Shown here in pieces: positions 59,799 to 64,000 of a stretch of 64,000 nucleotides of DNA. A program made the translations under genes and the position numbers. The number at the start of each line of letters is the position of its first letter. Positions within the stretch are counted from its first letter, which is position 1. The DNA is taken from assembly GCF_900113275.1 (NCBI RefSeq), contig NZ_FOOU01000002.1, forward strand, positions 1 through 64,000. The letters are read 5' to 3'. The DNA comes from Neptunomonas qingdaonensis. Its GTDB lineage: Bacteria; Pseudomonadota; Gammaproteobacteria; Pseudomonadales; Balneatricaceae. Below the pieces are notes generated by a model that was not told the DNA's origin, did no database searches, and saw only the letters and a program-made list of their open reading frames with translations.

Positions 59799-60700
59799 CT
59801 CACTAACCACTCCAACTGAGCAATCGCTTCATCCAGGTCACTGTAAACAAAATCATAGCTATCAGACTGTTTAACCAATCTGGATAAAGCATGAAACGCA
59901 TGCGCTCCCAACAGGTGATAGTTGAAGGCATTCTCCACCAAAGACATATATGCATACGCCTTCTCTTTTTCAACCAACTGTAACTCTGAACCTTGCTTAT
60001 ATTGTGGAAAAACAACCACAGCAGCTTTCGCCATTTGCGAAGTCGAACGTACACTCTCAGCAGGGGGTTTCACATGAGTGACACAGCCTTTAAGGGTATC
60101 AGTACACAAATGCCCGAAAACTGCTTCAGGCCAAAAATCCTTAATAACCTGAATAGATTCGTTCTTAAGACTCATCGGCTTGGCGAATGGTTGCAACATA
60201 GAATCTTCAATTGATATAAGGGTCAACTCATCTGACAACAAACGCCAGCCACGCGATACCAGAGCAGTACACAAGGTACTTTTTCCTGATCCTGATGGCG
60301 CAGGCATAATAACCGCCTTACCGTTGCGTTCAACCACCGCTGCGTGAAGAATCAAATAGTGATGGGCATGTGCCGATACACACCAATTTATACCCCACTC
60401 AGCTAAAGCAGGTGACTGATTCAACGATAGAGGAGTAAAAGGCACATCTCCATTAAAGGTAAACTCAGCCAGCGGCTTAACCCACCCACGCAAACCGGAT
60501 TTTCGTGCGATTTTGATCGGGAAATCGATAAACTCCCTATCCTTAGTGACTAGAGCATCAGGATAGAGCTGATAAATATGAGATGAAACGGAGGAAAGTG
60601 ACGACTGGATATGGCACCAAAAAGGACCTATATTCAACGCCAAACCAGAACCACTAAGTTGATTAGCACATTCTTGAGCTGAAAAATCAGAGACTATCAT
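59795..60700 (-). CDS. HprK-related kinase A
   Basis: 301 residues. The Walker A APSGSGKST (134-142) follows LILHAAVVERNGKAVIM, and LLSDELTLI (154-162) supplies the acidic residues, the pattern of the HPr kinase C-terminal domain. It lacks the HprK N-terminal domain and no HPr is adjacent, so the substrate is not HPr by context. The family is called HprK-related kinase A. It overlaps the PqqD-like gene by 14 bases and the nucleotidyltransferase by four. Confidence 0.85.
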   Translation of the reverse strand: MIVSDFSAQECANQLSGSGLALNIGPFWCHIQSSLSSVSSHIYQLYPDALVTKDREFIDFPIKIARKSGLRGWVKPLAEFTFNGDVPFTPLSLNQSPALAEWGINWCVSAHAHHYLILHAAVVERNGKAVIMPAPSGSGKSTLCTALVSRGWRLLSDELTLISIEDSMLQPFAKPMSLKNESIQVIKDFWPEAVFGHLCTDTLKGCVTHVKPPAESVRSTSQMAKAAVVVFPQYKQGSELQLVEKEKAYAYMSLVENAFNYHLLGAHAFHALSRLVKQSDSYDFVYSDLDEAIAQLEWLVR

Positions 60701-61013
60701 GGAGTTTTTTAATAATCCCTTGTTCGATCAGATGCTGCAGATATGCTTTACTTTCGTCTTGATTTTTTTCATGGACTGACAAGCTCAGACAATACTTACC
60801 TATTAGCTCAAGCATCTGGTCTTCAGCCTTATTTCCTCTATTAAGATAATCAAGGACTGTTACAACAGATTTACTTAAAACTCTAACTTTATCACATTCT
60901 GGCTCGTGGACTACCGCCATATCATCAAATATTGAAACCAAAGCGGTAGACATATTAATTACTGAGCTGTAAAAAACTGACGAGCTATCATCCACCATAT
61001 TAATTAAGCACAT
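60687..61013 (-). CDS. PqqD-like protein of HPr-rel-A system
   Basis: 108 residues with the PqqD-fold pattern: AVVHEPECDKVRVLSKSVVTVLDYL then a helix to SLSVHEKNQDESKAYLQHLIEQGII. PqqD-like domains bind leader peptides and hand them to modifying enzymes. The first ATG overlaps the upstream stop as TAATG, so translation is coupled; later methionines at 6 and 21 are possible starts, but the SSVFY stretch fits the family. Confidence 0.77.
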   Translation of the reverse strand: MCLINMVDDSSSVFYSSVINMSTALVSIFDDMAVVHEPECDKVRVLSKSVVTVLDYLNRGNKAEDQMLELIGKYCLSLSVHEKNQDESKAYLQHLIEQGIIKKLHDSL

Positions 61014-61783
61014 TAACCCGCGTATGTATTAAAGTAGTCATACATGGTAAAACCAATATTTTCAGGATCTGTATTCCAATAGGCATGCTGCTGAGTACTG
61101 GGTAACGTGTAATAACCATTTTTGATCAGACTTTGGAACACATCAATAACTTTAGTAACAACAGTTGCAGGGGTTGGTATAGCACCGAGCACCCTTCCTA
61201 AGGTGATTTGCCCTGATGCAGCATTCAACAAACCAGCTACAGCATGCCTCTCAACACTATTCTCAGGACTTGTTAACAAAACTTCCAACAAAGTAGTACC
61301 ATCATTAAACAACGATACCCCAAAAATTGTATCGAAGCTTTGCGGGTATCGGCAGTATACATTTTGCAAGCTATCTTCATAGGTGCCTGCATACGGGGAT
61401 GGATACGAAGCGGCAGTAGCAGCAGCTTCGCACTTTGTCGCTATATCACCAGGATCAGTTTCCTGCCCAATACTACTATCATATATATATCCGGTAGAAG
61501 GCCACATGCCCGGTGATTCAGCCCAGGTTGATGGACTCAAGCCTGCCAAATCATCACAGTCTGGGGCTTCTTTAGGGTGATGCGATATGAATGTAGCCGA
61601 ATTATGTGCCGATGCGGCACACAGCGCACCACCCCAAGCGGTTCGACCTGACATACTAAGAATGACGGGTGCTGCAATCCCCGCCCCAAATAAACGACGA
61701 CGTGACGAATCAACATCTGATGGCTTTTTACCAGTAGACTCTTGCTGCTCTGTAAGCAGCTCATCATTTTTCGGACGATCCAT
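61013..61783 (-). CDS. Tat-signal-like exported protein, candidate substrate of the cassette
   Basis: 256 residues. SSRRRLFGAG (R28-R30) followed by a hydrophobic run to about 46 and a TAWG site looks like a Tat leader behind a polar N-region of some 25 residues. The mature part holds four cysteines (55, 76, 118, 144) and is rich in Ser, Thr, Ala and Tyr, with no domain I recognise. AAGGA five bases before the ATG at 61783 decides the start over an ATG four codons earlier. It is first in the cassette. Confidence 0.75.
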   Translation of the reverse strand: MDRPKNDELLTEQQESTGKKPSDVDSSRRRLFGAGIAAPVILSMSGRTAWGGALCAASAHNSATFISHHPKEAPDCDDLAGLSPSTWAESPGMWPSTGYIYDSSIGQETDPGDIATKCEAAATAASYPSPYAGTYEDSLQNVYCRYPQSFDTIFGVSLFNDGTTLLEVLLTSPENSVERHAVAGLLNAASGQITLGRVLGAIPTPATVVTKVIDVFQSLIKNGYYTLPSTQQHAYWNTDPENIGFTMYDYFNTYAG

Positions 61784-62223
61784 TTTATCCTTCATTTGAG
61801 TAGCCCTACTTTATCCTGTTAAGTAACGCATTTACATGCGTAAAATCATATAATTCAAACGATGCAAATAATACGCCAAAAAAAAATATTGTTTGATATC
61901 TAAGTAACTTTCAGTGGCCTGCGATTCTAAATAAGACACTTTAGCACACCAGTGTAAAAAAAACTGACAATCAATCAGACCCACTTTTATTAAAAAACAA
62001 TCCTACATTATTGAAATTATTATAACACTAACTAGCTCTCTTTACGGCTCAATTATAGAACCCCTTTTGCTCATATTATACTCATACTCGATTTATAGGA
62101 AATTAGCCCTCACCTACTCGAGGCTTACAATCGACAACACCTTTAACTAGACTTGCTTCCATACAATGATTACGTAACATACTTACTGCACTCATACAGT
62201 AAACCTCAAAGAGACTAACCACT
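61784..62223. other. AT-rich intergenic region between the cassette and prsK
   Basis: 440 bases between divergent genes with no credible open frame. It should hold promoters for both sides. Visible items are a 6-bp palindrome ACGCAT-TTAC-ATGCGT at 61826-61841 and a TATACT-like -10 in CATATTATACTCAT on the prsK side. No sigma-54 site with the GG-N10-GC spacing was found. Confidence 0.6.
61826..61841. promoter_or_regulatory. Palindrome upstream of the Tat-signal-like gene
   Basis: ACGCAT-TTAC-ATGCGT lies about 45 bases before the start at 61783. It resembles the palindrome beside guaB (AACGCAT-GAA-ATGCGTT) with a different centre. It may be an operator; its role is unproven. Confidence 0.35.
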
Positions 62224-64000
62224 ATGTTTGACCATGCTGGCTTGTATAGCTACTTATTTGCATTTATAGCCTATTTGGTGACTGGCATTGCTTTATTCTC
62301 ATCCACAAAAATCGATAACTCTGGAACACCCATTAAAGTCGCCGTCATAGCGACATGTAGCTGGGCTATATTAATAACCGCTTCCTACTCATCATCTGCC
62401 ATACCGGCACAAGTCATACAAATTGTTGAAATTATTCGCAATCTGGCATGGTGCTTTTTCATATTAAAAATCATTTCACCCAAACAAAGCCCTCAACAAA
62501 ACACTCTCATCAAAAAACTTGCTTATTCTCCATTAATTCTGGCAACAGCCATAGCGATCCTCAGCTCAATGATACTCTTTGGAAATAACGCCACCCAGAA
62601 CACACCTTCCGACGACCCAGCAAGCGACATACCTTTAATTGCCTGGATGCTACTCTCTATCACGGGCCTCCTCCTCATAGAGCAAGTTTACAGAAACTCC
62701 AACAAAGACCAGCGATGGTTTCTTAAACACCTATGCCTGGGTTTAGGCAGTATTTTTGCCTATGATTTTTTTATGTATGCTGACGCCTTACTTTTTAAAC
62801 ACCTTGATAACCAGCTTTGGGATGCTCGAGGCATTATTAATGGTATTGCCGCACCGCTGATTATGACATCACTTATCAGAAATCCCAGTTGGATACTCAA
62901 TATTCAAGTCTCACGTAAAGTCGTATTTCACACAGCCACACTAACAGGAGCGGGTATTTATCTTGTTCTTATGTCAGGCGCCGGATATTTCATCCGTTAC
63001 TATGGCGGCACATGGGGATCAATACTACAAATCACCTTCCTTTTTGGGGCAGGGCTACTTCTTTTCATCCTATTATTTTCAGACAAAATTCGATCAAGCA
63101 TACGTGTCTTACTAAGCAAACATTTTTTCAGTTACAAATACGACTACAGAGAAGAGTGGCAAAAATTCACTCACCTACTCTCCGAATACGAACAGAACAC
63201 ACCCGAACGTATTTGTGCTGCTATCGGCTCGCTTGTCCAAAGCAAAGGGGGGATTATCTGGGGAAGAGACGAACACCTGAACTATCAACTTCTAACTAAT
63301 TGGGAGATGGCTCCACCTGAGCTACCTCCGTCGCACTTAAAAAGCATCGGCGATTTTTTTGAACGAACTGAATGGGTCATCGATTTTGATGAATATCGAC
63401 TCACTCCCGGGATATACGACGATCTTATTATCCCCTCCTCCTTATTGGAAATCCCTAATGCATGGCTAATGATTCCACTATTATTTAATGCAGAGGTATA
63501 CGGATTTGTCCTCGTTAAACATTCCGATATTCAAAAAAACATTAACTGGGAAGATCGTGACTTACTTAAAATCGCCGGAAAACAAGCTGCCAGCCTTTTA
63601 GCACAATACCAAGCCAGCCAGGCTCTCATTCAAGCCCAGCAGTTTGAAGCATTCAATCGACTATCTGCCTATATTGTCCATGACCTGAAAAACATCCTTG
63701 CTCAACAATCACTGATTATCTCCAATGCAGAGAAACACAAGCATAAGCCAGAATTTGTTGACGATGTTATTCTGACGGTGCGTAACTCTGTAAACAGAAT
63801 GACACGCCTTATGGAGCAAATGCGAAACGGCATGCGCGGCACAACACCAGTACCTGTCGATTTAAAATTATTACTAAAAACAGTTTGTAAACACTACGAA
63901 AAACATTCACCTGCCCCAGTATATAGTGAGCCTGAGTATCAGGCTTTTGTCTTTGCTGACAATGAACAACTAGCCAATGTTTTTGGCCATCTTATCCAAA
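62224..64000 (+). CDS. prsK: PEP-CTERM system sensor kinase PrsK, 3' end outside window
   Basis: The frame is open from ATG 62224 to the right edge (592 residues seen). The N-terminal part has about eight membrane helices, followed by a GAF-like domain (about 305-460) and a dimerisation helix with the phospho-acceptor His486 in AYIVHDLKNILAQQ. The ATP-binding domain is cut off. PrsK with PrsR controls sigma-54-dependent exopolysaccharide and PEP-CTERM genes in related bacteria. prsR should follow beyond the edge. Confidence 0.85.
   Translation, partial: MFDHAGLYSYLFAFIAYLVTGIALFSSTKIDNSGTPIKVAVIATCSWAILITASYSSSAIPAQVIQIVEIIRNLAWCFFILKIISPKQSPQQNTLIKKLAYSPLILATAIAILSSMILFGNNATQNTPSDDPASDIPLIAWMLLSITGLLLIEQVYRNSNKDQRWFLKHLCLGLGSIFAYDFFMYADALLFKHLDNQLWDARGIINGIAAPLIMTSLIRNPSWILNIQVSRKVVFHTATLTGAGIYLVLMSGAGYFIRYYGGTWGSILQITFLFGAGLLLFILLFSDKIRSSIRVLLSKHFFSYKYDYREEWQKFTHLLSEYEQNTPERICAAIGSLVQSKGGIIWGRDEHLNYQLLTNWEMAPPELPPSHLKSIGDFFERTEWVIDFDEYRLTPGIYDDLIIPSSLLEIPNAWLMIPLLFNAEVYGFVLVKHSDIQKNINWEDRDLLKIAGKQAASLLAQYQASQALIQAQQFEAFNRLSAYIVHDLKNILAQQSLIISNAEKHKHKPEFVDDVILTVRNSVNRMTRLMEQMRNGMRGTTPVPVDLKLLLKTVCKHYEKHSPAPVYSEPEYQAFVFADNEQLANVFGHLIQ

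Noticed and set aside
62300-63300. Small frames within the prsK region
   Set aside because: They are out-of-frame shadows of the long PrsK frame open to the window edge.

Overview
The window reads as a chromosomal segment of a marine-type gammaproteobacterium of the Pseudomonadales/Oceanospirillales kind. The support is gene order and gene structure. There is a serC-pheA-(tyrA-aroA fusion)-cmk-rpsA-ihfB-lapAB block next to gyrA, then ubiG-mupP-yciK, a trpGDC operon without trpE, and a bioBFHCD operon with a distant bioA. This arrangement is familiar from Pseudomonas and relatives, but the hisC usually found between pheA and tyrA is absent. The genus cannot be fixed from sequence alone. Coding density is high. 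No rRNA, tRNA, CRISPR array, prophage or intact insertion sequence was found.

Layout. 1-8529 (minus): one long amino-acid/translation block from serC down to lapB, which is cut by the left edge. 8589-11297: gyrA. 11508-13695 (plus): ubiG, mupP, yciK. 13832-16747 (minus): rluB, an H-NS-family gene, a YciO-type protein and a PHP phosphoesterase. 16817-19312 (plus): septation protein A (yciB), yciI, an OmpA-like outer-membrane protein, and a secreted DsrE plus rhodanese pair. 19357-28542: purL, mltF, tadA, guaA, guaB. 28687-32532 (plus): xseA, an M23 peptidase, an FKBP isomerase, a YbfF-type esterase. 32582-38618 (minus): a SprA-type metalloprotease, a small protein, then bioD-C-H-F-B. 38707-46349: comF, two transporters, trmO, a SLAC1-type channel, bioA, a methyltransferase and a thioesterase. 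46515-49290 (minus): dnaB and the rpsF-rpsR-rplI operon. 49511-54159: a small secreted protein, GST, OsmC, trpC-D-G and a DUF411 lipoprotein. 54375-64000: an S11 peptidase followed by an accessory region.

The accessory region (about 55.3-64 kb) is the most interesting part. Two divergent ExeA/XrtA-type AAA ATPases and a GAF protein are followed by a tightly overlapping four-gene minus-strand cassette: a Tat-signal-like exported protein, a PqqD-like protein, an HprK-related kinase and a nucleotidyltransferase-family protein. At the right edge lies the sensor kinase PrsK, truncated by the window. PrsK and the ATPases are hallmarks of exosortase/PEP-CTERM exopolysaccharide loci, so such a locus probably continues to the right. 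The four-gene cassette looks like a poorly understood protein- or peptide-modification system with its own candidate substrate.

Motifs of central metabolic enzymes are intact throughout. Structural oddities are an S1 protein that lacks its sixth S1 domain and ends in a Lys/Pro/Glu-rich tail, an acidic extension on GyrA, and several short perfect or near-perfect tandem duplications at gene borders (cmk 3' end, rpsA upstream region, dnaB 3' end, yciK-rluB gap).
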